Origin: Pachyseris speciosa
Lineage: Eukaryota > Cnidaria > Anthozoa > Scleractinia > Pachyseridae
Assembly: GCA_016490735.1 (NCBI GenBank)
Contig: JAEMWC010000097.1
Coordinates: 1,106,001 to 1,170,000, forward strand
Direction: 5' to 3'
DNA: 64,000 bases
Shown here: piece by piece, positions 25,901 to 33,800 of the stretch
Numbering within the stretch: the stretch's first letter is position 1
Layout of the letters: each line of letters opens with the position of its first letter
The notes under the pieces: generated by a model
The model's database searches: none
Seen by the model: only the letters and a program-made list of their open reading frames with translations
Told to the model about the DNA's origin: nothing
Translations under genes and position numbers: made by a program

Positions 25901-26793
25901 TGTATTTACAACCAAAGCAAAGTTTCCAACAGCTATCATCGTGTCCGTTGTACTGGTGCCACTAGGTTTACTATTTGTGGCTGCTGCAGTTACAAAATGG
26001 CGTCGATCACACCGAAATGGTACGTATTAACTTAAATAATGGAAATGCACGCAGGCTACTCAAATACTGAACGATACTGAACCAATATCCTGTCTAGAAA
26101 CCTCTGGCTCCTTAGTCAGCGGTTTTCAGTAAGAGAAGCACGTCACCAACTTGAACCACCATGTTTGCAACTGTTAATCAGTGAGTTTTTGTAGTATCAC
26201 GAGAAATTTGTTTTAGACTCGTCGGTTCCACCTCAAAATCTAAAATTTATTGTCATGAATTTTCTGTATGCCTGCTTTTCGCAAAGCTCCAAAAGGATCT
26301 TGTTGTTCTGTTAAAATTTGATACTGTTGTGACGTCCCATGAAATATATGTGACATGAATTTCTTTACAAATAAGAAAAATTCAATGTTTGTTCCCAGCA
26401 CACTCTACAAATGGGATGATGGATGATGAAAGGATCATAGATAGATAGCTTGGCTAAGTGATTGATTGATGGATGAATACTCTCATGTTTCTACAGAGAA
26501 GCAGAAAGCTATAGAGATGTCTAGCAACAATGTTGCTTTAGCAGAACATAGTTATTACAACGAAGTTCAGCTTAAAGACGGGTAGTGAAGCAAAGAAGGC
26601 CGAATATGAAGTACCGATGAATAACGAACTTTCTTCCCAGGTGGTTAATTATGATGACGTTGATCCTGGACCAGATAATCTTTACCAAGAGATTGGTGAT
26701 GGGACTCAGTATCAGCCATTGGAATTACTCCGCCAAGCTGATTACCAAGAGCTGACCCAGCTTCCGGAGCCAGCTTCCGGAGCTTCCGGTTGA
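12885..26793 (+). CDS. FN3 receptor with ITAM-like tail (possibly a pseudogene)
   Basis: Eight exons: 12885-12972, 15927-16244, 17814-18113, 19167-19460, 21872-21974, 24218-24429, 25783-26019 and 26497-26793. All junctions agree in phase (1,1,1,1,2,1,1). Order: signal peptide, three FN3 domains, a juxtamembrane region resembling receptor tyrosine phosphatase ectodomains ([35 protein letters not shown]), one membrane span ([20 protein letters not shown]), then a short cytoplasmic tail with several tyrosine motifs, including YQPL-x7-YQEL. There is no phosphatase or kinase domain before the final stop. Likely a surface receptor signalling through SH2 proteins (inference). Two lesions are visible: TGA at 19367-19369 inside FN3-3, and TAG at 26583-26585 in the tail with the conserved frame resuming one base on. 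These mean pseudogene, null allele or sequence error. Confidence 0.82.
12979..13425 (+). mobile_element. tRNA-derived SINE, copy 1
   Basis: About 447 bases. The head is tRNA-like with A box TTAGCTCAGTGGTAGAG and B box GGTTCGAACCC; the body matches copy 2 at 50731-51175 almost base for base; the tail ends in ATT repeats. The anticodon arm does not pair well, so it is not a working tRNA. It is inserted only six bases past the exon 1 donor of the receptor gene. Confidence 0.88.
13885..13920 (-). ncRNA. Hammerhead-ribozyme-like motif 1
   Basis: On the minus strand: CTGATGA (13913-13907), then a stem GGGC-TAA-GCCC (13905-13895), then GAAAC (13894-13890). This is the conserved hammerhead core with stem II. 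Such motifs are known in Penelope-like elements. Stems I and III were not proven. Confidence 0.6.
14732..15130 (+). mobile_element. Penelope-like element: endonuclease end and terminal repeat
   Basis: An open stretch 14732-14956 without an ATG reads [19 protein letters not shown], then [20 protein letters not shown], then [15 protein letters not shown], the C-terminal part of the GIY-YIG endonuclease of Penelope-like retroelements. It stops at TAG, and the following 170 bases resemble the element at 61422-61637 (shared TTTATAACCGC and ACATACGAAACGTCAAGT). Only the 3' end of the element is here, in intron 1 of the receptor gene. Confidence 0.78.
15041..15074 (+). ncRNA. Decayed hammerhead-like motif 2
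   Basis: Stem II GTATGT-TGCT-ACATAC (15051-15066) is followed by GAAACGTC (15067-15074) as in the copy at 61508-61539. The first core strand reads CTCGAAA in place of CTGANGA, so it should not cleave. It lies just downstream of the Penelope endonuclease frame. Confidence 0.45.
15134..15357. repeat. Two ATT microsatellites
   Basis: ATT runs at about 15134-15167 and 15317-15357, separated by AT-rich sequence. They may be tails of retroelement insertions. Confidence 0.7.
15608..15746. repeat. 33-bp minisatellite, four copies
   Basis: Four back-to-back 33-base units starting at 15608, 15641, 15674 and 15707, plus a partial fifth. Units 1-2 start GGTCTCT and units 3-4 start GTTCTCT; otherwise they are identical. 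Each contains CACACTCACGGTGTGGTGTG, which is partly self-complementary. Confidence 0.92.
15927..16244 (+). CDS. FN3 receptor exon 2: FN3 domain 1
   Basis: Acceptor TTCTACAG, donor GTATGT, phase 1 at both ends. Reads [20 protein letters not shown], then SW, then [20 protein letters not shown]: the proline start, tryptophan and Y-x-x-R-V-x-A-x-N core of a fibronectin III domain. Several N-x-S/T sites. Confidence 0.92.
16937..16964. repeat. GACA microsatellite
   Basis: About six units of GACA, followed by GCCTTTATTTTAGCACG. Probably the edge of an inserted retroelement. Confidence 0.6.
17329..17713. mobile_element. MITE with GGNCCCGTCCACACTAAT ends
   Basis: The ends are GGCCCCGTCCACACTAATGC and the complement of GGTCCCGTCCACACTAATAC. 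Inside, phrases such as CCGTTTTCAAAAACCTCCACT and TCGTTTTAGTGTGGACGG occur twice (about 17378-17460 and 17570-17652), so the element is built of two similar halves. No coding capacity. It ends 100 bases before the FN3-2 exon. Confidence 0.78.
17814..18113 (+). CDS. FN3 receptor exon 3: FN3 domain 2
   Basis: Acceptor GTAACAG, donor GTAAGT. Reads [20 protein letters not shown], then [12 protein letters not shown], then [18 protein letters not shown]: a second complete FN3 domain, phase 1 at both ends. Confidence 0.92.
19167..19460 (+). CDS. FN3 receptor exon 4: FN3 domain 3 with in-frame stop
   Basis: Acceptor TTGCAG, donor GTCAGA, phase 1 at both ends. Reads [20 protein letters not shown], then EW, then [12 protein letters not shown], and after the stop [17 protein letters not shown]. 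The TGA at 19367-19369 falls where other FN3 domains have the short turn before the Y-x-F/V core. Both sides stay in the same frame, so it looks like a point change. Confidence 0.85.
20096..20206. repeat. Perfect hairpin with 41-bp arms
   Basis: 20096-20136 is the exact complement of 20166-20206, with a 29-base loop. It lies about 90 bases upstream of hammerhead-like motif 3 and may be part of the same retroelement. Confidence 0.9.
20299..20372 (+). ncRNA. Hammerhead-like motif 3
   Basis: Core strand CTTGATGA (20313-20320), stem II AGTCT to AGAC (20321-20337), then GAAACCGGTC (20338-20347). The whole is enclosed by ATCTTGTTAA at 20299-20308 and its exact complement at 20363-20372, which could be the far end of stem I. 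The core differs from CTGATGA by one base, so activity is uncertain. Confidence 0.55.
21372..21605 (-). mobile_element. Penelope-like element fragment
   Basis: Minus-strand reading gives [20 protein letters not shown] and, after a one-base frame change, [20 protein letters not shown], then LQPYNIRV. These phrases belong to the linker between reverse transcriptase and endonuclease in cnidarian Penelope-like elements (recognised from memory of the family). The frame is broken, so it is a dead piece, in intron 4 of the receptor gene. Confidence 0.65.
21649..21747. repeat. 99-bp foldback
   Basis: GCCTTAACCGTGCCTTGTTC at the left end pairs with the right end (two mismatches), and an inner AAGAGCAC/GTGCTCTT pair extends the stem. 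A very small MITE or hairpin. Confidence 0.65.
21872..21974 (+). CDS. FN3 receptor exon 5: start of juxtamembrane region
   Basis: Acceptor TTTTCCAG, donor GTCAGT. Enters in phase 1 and leaves in phase 2. Reads [20 protein letters not shown] and continues to NGKRV. The spelling resembles the segment after the last FN3 domain in receptor phosphatases. Confidence 0.7.
22017..23943 (+). repeat. TTGG/TGGG simple-repeat array, ~1.9 kb
   Basis: Nearly two kilobases built of TTGG, TGGG and minor variants, starting about 40 bases past the exon 5 donor. All three plus-strand frames are open for long stretches and read VGWLVGW, which is a product of the repeat and not a gene. GGTTGGTGGGTTGG phrases occur over and over; these can form two-layer G-quadruplexes. 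The G-rich strand is the sense strand of the receptor transcript. Confidence 0.95.
24218..24429 (+). CDS. FN3 receptor exon 6: juxtamembrane region
   Basis: Acceptor CTCACAG, donor GTAAGT. Reads [15 protein letters not shown], then [20 protein letters not shown]. The IVV and PYITAEL phrases recur in cnidarian and vertebrate receptor phosphatase ectodomains. Phase 2 in, phase 1 out. Confidence 0.8.
24650..25215 (+). mobile_element. LINE 3' end with reverse-transcriptase C-terminus
   Basis: Reads [31 protein letters not shown], then [18 protein letters not shown], then [20 protein letters not shown] and [17 protein letters not shown] to a stop at 25082. This is the C-terminal end of a non-LTR reverse transcriptase frame. 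One stop and one frame change break it. An AATAAA lies near 25206. It sits in intron 6 of the receptor gene. Confidence 0.8.
25270..25700. repeat. GACT/GACC tetranucleotide array
   Basis: GACT, GACC, GATT and AATG units, densest at 25391-25658. On the minus strand it reads SQSVSQSV in two frames; these are repeat artefacts. Confidence 0.92.
25783..26019 (+). CDS. FN3 receptor exon 7: membrane span
   Basis: Acceptor GATTGCAG, donor GTACGT. Reads [20 protein letters not shown], an acidic stretch (DGDYEDEGF), then the hydrophobic span [20 protein letters not shown] and a basic stop-transfer KWRRSHR. Phase 1 at both ends. Confidence 0.88.
26497..26793 (+). CDS. FN3 receptor exon 8: tyrosine-motif tail with frame change
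   Basis: From acceptor CTACAG the frame reads [20 protein letters not shown] and reaches TAG at 26583. The next frame, open from about 26540 to TGA at 26791, reads [27 protein letters not shown], then [23 protein letters not shown]-x7-YQEL (26710-26754) is a textbook ITAM. An alternative acceptor ending at 26551 would enter this second frame in the right phase, but its pyrimidine tract is poor. Confidence 0.75.
26710..26754 (+). other. ITAM-like motif in receptor tail
   Basis: Encodes Y-Q-P-L, seven residues, Y-Q-E-L: consensus YxxL/I-x(6-8)-YxxL/I. A further YQEI starts five residues before it. When phosphorylated, ITAMs recruit tandem-SH2 kinases of the Syk family. Here this is predicted from spacing alone. 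Confidence 0.7.
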
Positions 26794-28120
26794 AAATTAT
26801 CAATCTTTAAACAGGTTATGATTAGTTGATTAAAATGAATGAAAAAATATGGACCGCCCGTGCTCGTTAGAGAGCTATAGCCATTTTTCAACTGACAGAT
26901 CTTAATCTCAAGGCAATTCTGCTATGTTTCCAATGTGCGCGTACACGAGCGCGCGCTAAAGACGGCATAAATTATGCGTAGTAAGGATGCGCGATGCAAC
27001 TGTGAGGAATCCCCTTAATAAGATGTATTTGTTTAGATTTCTTGCAATACGTTTGTCCAGGAAATCCGGTTTTGTGTAAGTAAGGTAACTCTAAAAACAG
27101 AGGTGCATAGGTGTGAAATCGAGATGTTGATTAAACGCATCTGCTTTTCTAGAACGTCCGGACTGCTCCAGTACAATAGCCTGCGCACGCGTGCACAAAG
27201 GAAATAGGAGACGTCTGCACGCAGGCTACAGTACAATCACTGATAAGGTAACAACCTTGTTCCCAGGGTCTCTCCTCTTGTCATCACCCTTCTCTCTCTC
27301 TCTCTCTCTCCAGCGGGGGGTGGGGGGGGGAGGGGGACGGGGGGAAGGGGGAGGAGATCGAGGTTGATGAGGTAACTGAAAATTCATTTAAAACTAGTTT
27401 CCCTTTCAACTTTGTCCAACGAAAAATGCGATTGAAAAAAAAGGTCCTTTTTTGGATACTGCTTAATGACATCAAGTTGTCTGCCCGAGGGACTGAAAGT
27501 CCATGTGGCAGGATAGGCCCGCAAAACGTGAATGCAGGAGCCACATGCACTCACAGATAGCTCATTTTTTAGTTTGCTTTTGACTACTTATGTATTCTGA
27601 TGTGGAAATGGTTTACCCCTTACTTTGAAGACCCTTTCCATTAGAAATCCGTGCAAAGCGCTCTACAGAGCAGAAATCTCTGGTGGTCGTCATAGCAACG
27701 GACCCCTTTTAGATTTTGCTTTTCCTTTTCTTTGCTTTTGAGAATAGGAAAGCCATTAAATCATGGACTGGGATTTCTTCAAAGGACGATCCCCTTTAGA
27801 ATAGCCTCGAAGTCTGATTAAGAGTTTGATTTTCTACCTAATTATGCAAATTAATTTAACGCAGTTCAGTTCGTGTGTGCTGGCTGTGTAATAAATACGG
27901 AGCTTGCAGCGGGAAAAAAGGTCATTGCAAATTATGATTTTTAGCTCTTTTAACTCTTTCGTGTTTATTCCAGCTAGTAAAATGTGCGCGAACTATACAG
28001 GAATCAAACGACAACTACATGCGCTCATCTTGAATTTGATCATATCACGATGTCGTTTTGGAGAGGACAGCAAAGAAATGCACCGAAATGTAAAACGTAC
28101 ATGCAGGAATAATGGCCTAT

Positions 28121-28447
28121 ACGGGGAGGCTCCGCTCGAAAGGGGTACCGCTTCAGGTATATGAAAGGAGAGGGATTTCACGAGTCGAAGTATATGAAAG
28201 GGTAGGGAAATCTGTCATTTATGTATTTAAAAGGGCCTTTCATTAAAATATTTCGAACACACGTACCTTACGACTGTACTGTTTTAATTTATCGAACGCT
28301 ACATGAAAATGGCAAGACGACTTCCTGTTTTAGGTACACGAAAGGGGTACCATTTCTCAATGGAAGGTATACAAGAGGGGTACCTTTTCTGTCAAAAATG
28401 GTATATAAAAGGGTAAGGGGTCGGACCTCGGGGCGGAGCCTCCCCGT
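28121..28447. mobile_element. MITE-like element with ACGGGGAGGCTCCGC ends
   Basis: ACGGGGAGGCTCCGC at 28121-28135 is the exact complement of 28433-28447. Inside, GGGGTACC and TATATGAAAGGG-type phrases recur. No coding capacity; target duplication not resolved. Confidence 0.55.
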
Positions 28448-29261
28448 ACTAATTTTGGTACCCCTCCCCCCGGGTGGGGATTACTCATTAAACCCATTGT
28501 TTGAGTAGAGTTCACGTTGCCGTTGTCTTCGTCGTGCCTTAAACTCCCTAATGATTTGCTTCAAAACGAGGCAACGATGTCAAAAGAAAGGCACTTGCAT
28601 GAAGTAGAACACGTTTGTACTATTGTGTGTTCGTTGCTTAAAGTCATATTACAGCACTAAAAGTTTAAATAGTCATGTTTCAAACGCGATCACACTTTTG
28701 TGCGCTCACTGACAATGAAACAACTGATCAAGACTTCGCTCAAATATAATGTACCTTGCTCAAATTACTGACGACGCTACCTTGGCCGCTGAGAATGATG
28801 GGACACGGAGACAAAGCTATCGACAAACAGATAAAAATAGCTTGTCGCGGAGTTAAATTCACACTTTCATTTTCCAATAAGATAACTGTCTAGCAGTGTG
28901 CGCGAAGAAGGCCTAAATATGACCGAAATGCGAAGCAAGGTGCAATGTTACCGGTTACCTCTTACTGGAAATTATCTCGGGTAAAGAAACCACAACAGAT
29001 AATGGACTGGTTGAGTTTCCTTCCCTCAAATCCGCCCCACCCGGGCAGATGAGAGTGAGGGGAGAGGACAACAGAAAAGAAGCAGAGAGAACTGAACGTG
29101 AGGACTTCAGCTACATGTATTTTCGTCCTGTTTCCAGTCGCGGACACGATTCTCGAAGTAAACAAACCATTTTATCGAAGGCTTGGGGAGAAACGCAAAA
29201 ATCCTGGGCAGCGCATATTCACGATGATCTCAACGGGTGACATCACTTTCAGCAAAGCCCC

Positions 29262-29617
29262 GGCTTAACGATCAAACGTTTTGTTCCAACATCGTTTTGG
29301 AAGAGAATGTTTGACCGTTAAGCAGTCTCTCATAACTTTGCATGGAAATGGATTTCCATGTTTGATCTAGGTCAAACATTTTCATTCAACATTTCGCGTT
29401 ACGAACAAATGTTTTATCATTTAGCCACCCAACCGACAAAGCGTGTATAGCCGGTAAAGAGGAACCAAATGAACCACATCACGTCGAACTTTCAGCCATA
29501 GTACGTAAAAATCGTTCAACTTTGTCTGGTGTTTGGTCAAACATTGCTTGTCTATTTAGCCATCCAAAGTTGTGTTTAGTAAACACGATGTTGACGGGAA
29601 TGTTTAATCGTTTAGCC
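29262..29617. mobile_element. MITE-like element with degenerate ~36-bp inverted ends
   Basis: The left end GGCTTAACGATCAAACGTTT onwards pairs with the right end (ATGTTTAATCGTTTAGCC) at roughly four positions in five. Phrases such as TCAAACATT recur between them. Confidence 0.5.
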
Positions 29618-29871
29618 GCGCGTTAAAGGGAGTAGAGTGCTCTATGAACGAGTTAAAGATTCTTCACAGGTCAAAAAAGCCAACCTCGAGTCTTGCTGAA
29701 AGTTGATTACTCGACCGTGCAGACTAACTCCGCGTCAAAGTCAGAGGCTCAAACTAGAGACAAGTGCGCCACCAGGGAGTCGAAGAATTCATAAAATAAC
29801 TGAGGTCGATGGAGAGGGGCACCGATTGTTCTCTACTCTTAATAAAGACATCTCATGTGGTTGATCAACAC

Positions 29872-29877
29872 TTTATT
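29872..29877 (-). terminator. Putative poly(A) signal of SUPT5H
   Basis: AATAAA on the minus strand, 346 bases past the SUPT5H stop codon. Confidence 0.45.
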
Positions 29878-30222
29878 GTTAACCTTGAAACACAACTGTG
29901 AAATTAGCCATACTGCTCCATTCTTGATTTTCTGGATTCTTGAAGACTTTCTAACAGTAATGCTTCCTCACACGAACGTCGACACCACAAAAAAGCAGAA
30001 ACGCGCGTAAAGCGCAATAAGATTCTTTTCGTTTCTCGTTCACCTCTCTTGAGAGAGGGTTGTAAAAACTAAATTTCCTAACATGAAATGATACTATTAT
30101 TTCCAACTTCCTTCGAGCCTTGGCCACCACGAAACGCCTTCCCAATTCTTTAGTTCAATACCACAGCACAAAATGCGACGTGTGAAGTCACTCGACAACA
30201 AACACAATCGGTTGAGGAGTGC

Positions 30223-30813
30223 TTAAATATTAGTGGGGCCAAGTTTGGCAAGGAACTTGAGCGGTAAAATCTTGAGCTGGTCTGTTTGGTCCATCTTAAT
30301 TATTCCATCAGGATCGTCGATGTTAATGAGTGTTCCCACTCGCTCGCGGTCATCTCCCATGATCACCTTCACCTGCGATAGCGAACAAGAGCATGGTGAT
30401 TCATAATGCGTTAACCTTTTTTTGAGGGGGGGGGGGGGGGGGGGGGAGCTTCGATGTGACGGACTTTAACAATTTAAAGTCGTTTTAGTTATATCATTCA
30501 CCTGATCGAAAATTAGATCACCACAACTTGGGATCACATTCAATCCAAGCTCAACCGCAAGCTCCTTTTTACAAAACTTGAACCTTTCTGCAAACTCAAT
30601 TTTGCACTCAAGGGAGCAGCTGCTGCCACACCTGACCAGGACTGAACCAGTCACATAAGACAAGTGGCATACCTTATCCTGTTTAACAGGTTCACCAGGA
30701 TCCACGTTGTTAATGGAAACACTGACGTCACGCTTCTCGTCGTACAAATAAACCGTGCACGTGTTTCCGGAGACGGTGCGGACCACGCCCTTCTTATCCA
30801 TCAGCTGCGGGTC
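30223..30813 (-). CDS. SUPT5H: SUPT5H exons 30-31: C-terminal KOW region
   Basis: Exons 30673-30813 and 30223-30372. They read [40 protein letters not shown] and [14 protein letters not shown], then the stop TAA at 30223-30225. A 21-base G run (30426-30446) lies in the intron between them. Confidence 0.96.
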
Positions 30814-33800
30814 CTGGAAGCAACAAACCGAGAGAAAATCACGCAACAGTCGTGAAACGGTAGGCGGTTACTAAAACCGACAGATTACGAACGAGACAGG
30901 ATAAAGATTAATTAAACATGAACCACGAAACAGCTCCCATAGCGTGTTTTATAATTTAGAGTCAAAAGCAATTTCGCGTTTCCTTGCTTCACTTCTTTAC
31001 ACTTTGTAGTTGCTTCACAACTTAAGTCACCTTTTCAGCCAATAAAAGGCAAAATTAAAAATTAAAAAACTTATCGGGACTTTCTCGCCCTCGTCCTGTA
31101 CCGTTTACCTGTATTCGGTTTGAGATCTGACTGGTTTATCGAAGGTTCGCTTTAGAACTCACCTCGTGATTTTCGTTTATTCGCACTTCTATGTCAGTCG
31201 TAACCCAGTCGGCATGTGTTTCCTCCATTCCTGTCCCGGGGGTGAGGGGGTTAAATGCAGGGGATACCGGCGCTATACTTCCTGGTGTCATAGGGTTGCC
31301 AAAACCCGCCGGGGATGGTGACTGTGTGTAGGGAGAATAACTAGGCTCCGAGCCGTACATCCCTCCCCCAGGGGTATTGGGAGTATATGGTCCTCCGTAA
31401 CCCCCAGGAGTGGCTGGGTTCGGCGTTCCATAAACCTAGAGAGGAGACAAACAGACGACAGATAAATGGCACCAATTTTGTTACACATCTTTTATACGAG
31501 AAAATGTAATTTCTGACGGTTGAGTGACATGGGAATGAATTAGTCAGAAGTTAATATTCTGACGACATGATGTAGAAGGTTGCGTGTTCACATGGGATGC
31601 TTTGGGGCTACAGTCGAACCTCGATTATCCTGATTTTTCGATTATCCGGACTTGCATAGCTGGTCCCAGTTTTTCATGAATATTAATTAGCCATATAAGA
31701 TCCGCAGCAAAATTTTTTCTCTTCAAATTAAGTAACGAAACTCCGGTTCTAACTGAATTTGTTTCGCTTCAAAACACAAATCTGTACGCAGTTTGAGCTC
31801 ACGTGAGCCATACTATAGCAATGTATTTCACTGAGCTCTGATTTGCTCAGATGTTCTTTGTTTCTAAGTGAGATTTTCAGTCATTCATTTTTAGTTTTAG
31901 CTCATTAATATTCATATTTTCGATTATCCGGACTCTCGATTATCCGGACTGTTCAGCTCAGTCCCAACGAGTCCGGATAATCGAGGTTCTACTGCACTTA
32001 GGTGTTTTGGCGGGCGATTCTTGTCATTCTACGTCAGACAGTCCTCCTGTTTGAATTTTTTCGCCACGTTTTGCTCTAGACAGGTTTTCTAGTCTGATTT
32101 GACAGCATAACTTTGACAGCATAGCTTTGAGGAATACGTTTCCACATATTTTTTGGCCACTTCTAAAGGGTGGTTTTTAGTGGTTTTTCGTATCTAGCGT
32201 GGCACAGTTCTTAGCTTTTGAACCTATACACGTATGTATCATGTTTCATGTGCAATAGACTAATATCACGCTTGTTGTGAACAATATATTTGCCCGTCCA
32301 GCCTCGTCCGCAAAACGAGCAAACACAAAGGATCTTAATCCAATAGGAGCTAGAACTCATCCTGATGACAAGTCTGGACGGGCAAAATCTATTGTTCATT
32401 AGAAATGTGATATCGGTCCATTTACATTGTATGATTCAGTTGTAATTAAGTTGTCACATTAGATTACATTCTTCAGATGGTTAACTGCCCATCCTAAATA
32501 AACTATTCACTTTGAATGTCTCGTGTTAGTGAAATCAAATTTAGATGGTTTTCAGTCACCATAAGCTCTTAACGAGAGCCTCCTCACTGAAGGTTCACAA
32601 TGACAAACGCCACCATTCTGCACATACTGGTAGCTGAAGACAGTAGTCTAGAAGTGATTTCCTCATACATCACCTCAAAGGAAACAAAATGCCGGGCATG
32701 ACTTACCCCAGGGGAGGGTGTCGAAGTGTCAAAGTTGTAATCAAAATCGTCATTTCGAGCGGGAGTGTTTGGCTGTGTTGGATCCCAGGCCCCTCCGTAG
32801 AGTGGGGTGCGTGAAGGATCATGGGAAGGTGTCATTGAGCCATAATGAGGTGTGCGACTCCCTGTGGGGGAAAAAGGAAATTGTGATTACTTGAATAAAA
32901 CAGAAATCGATAATAAGTTACAACGCTGCTCAAGAATCCTTTCTGTAAGTTTTCCAGATGTTCCTCAGGTTTTCGATAAAAATGCTTTTAGCGAAAAGTG
33001 ACTTGAACTTTAAGTGGACGCGTTTATCTATATCCACGAACACGTACAATAGAAATCACAAACTTTTGACAGACAGGAGTCGAGATAGCCCCAAGTAACT
33101 GTATTTGTCCACAAATTTGGTCAAAATCCATTCAACACTCTGGTGCACTGCTGAACCAGACTTACCGTCACCATGAGTTGGAGTCTGGGACCCATACATA
33201 GGTGTCCGTGAGCCATGCATGGGAGTCTGGGACCCATACATGGGGGTCTGAGATCCGTACATTGGAGTCTTGGTGTAAACTGAGCTTCCACGGCTGGACG
33301 GACCACTGTCAAATGAAACAAATAGGAAGAGGGTGCTTTCAGTGTCAACCAACATGGTAACCCCAGTATCAGGTCATCTTCCGATCCGGTTAGCAAAATG
33401 GCTCGTGTTGTTGTTTTCTTTCGGGAACTTGTGGATGGAATCCCAACGTGTTACCATACCAAGGGAAAGATACAGAGCAGTACTCCATTGAAGACCGAGG
33501 TATTTAGCACACCTTTTAAAGTAGTATGGGGAAGAAATTCCACAGTGCAACCATTCAAGTAAAAGCTAGTGACAAGTATGACCTTGGCACGGTTCGTTCA
33601 TGATACAAATTGGGTGCGAGAATGAGACAATGAAGAGTCATATTCTGGCCAGCAAGTATTCTCCTGTGCTCATGTTTACTGTGCTGTACAAGGTCGCTCT
33701 CAATTTAAACCTGAAGCTACCCGAGATCACAAATGGAACACAAATTTACTGACTTTGATATAATGAAATCCTATATTATTTCCCATCTAACAAAAATTCA

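Larger units (their letters stand above)
26794..29871. other. Intergenic, no gene recognised
   Basis: Between the receptor gene and the convergent SUPT5H gene. It holds a TC run and a G-rich patch at about 27290-27350 and two MITE-like elements listed separately. Short open frames at 27284-27550 and 27904-28508 have no recognisable domain. Confidence 0.45.
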
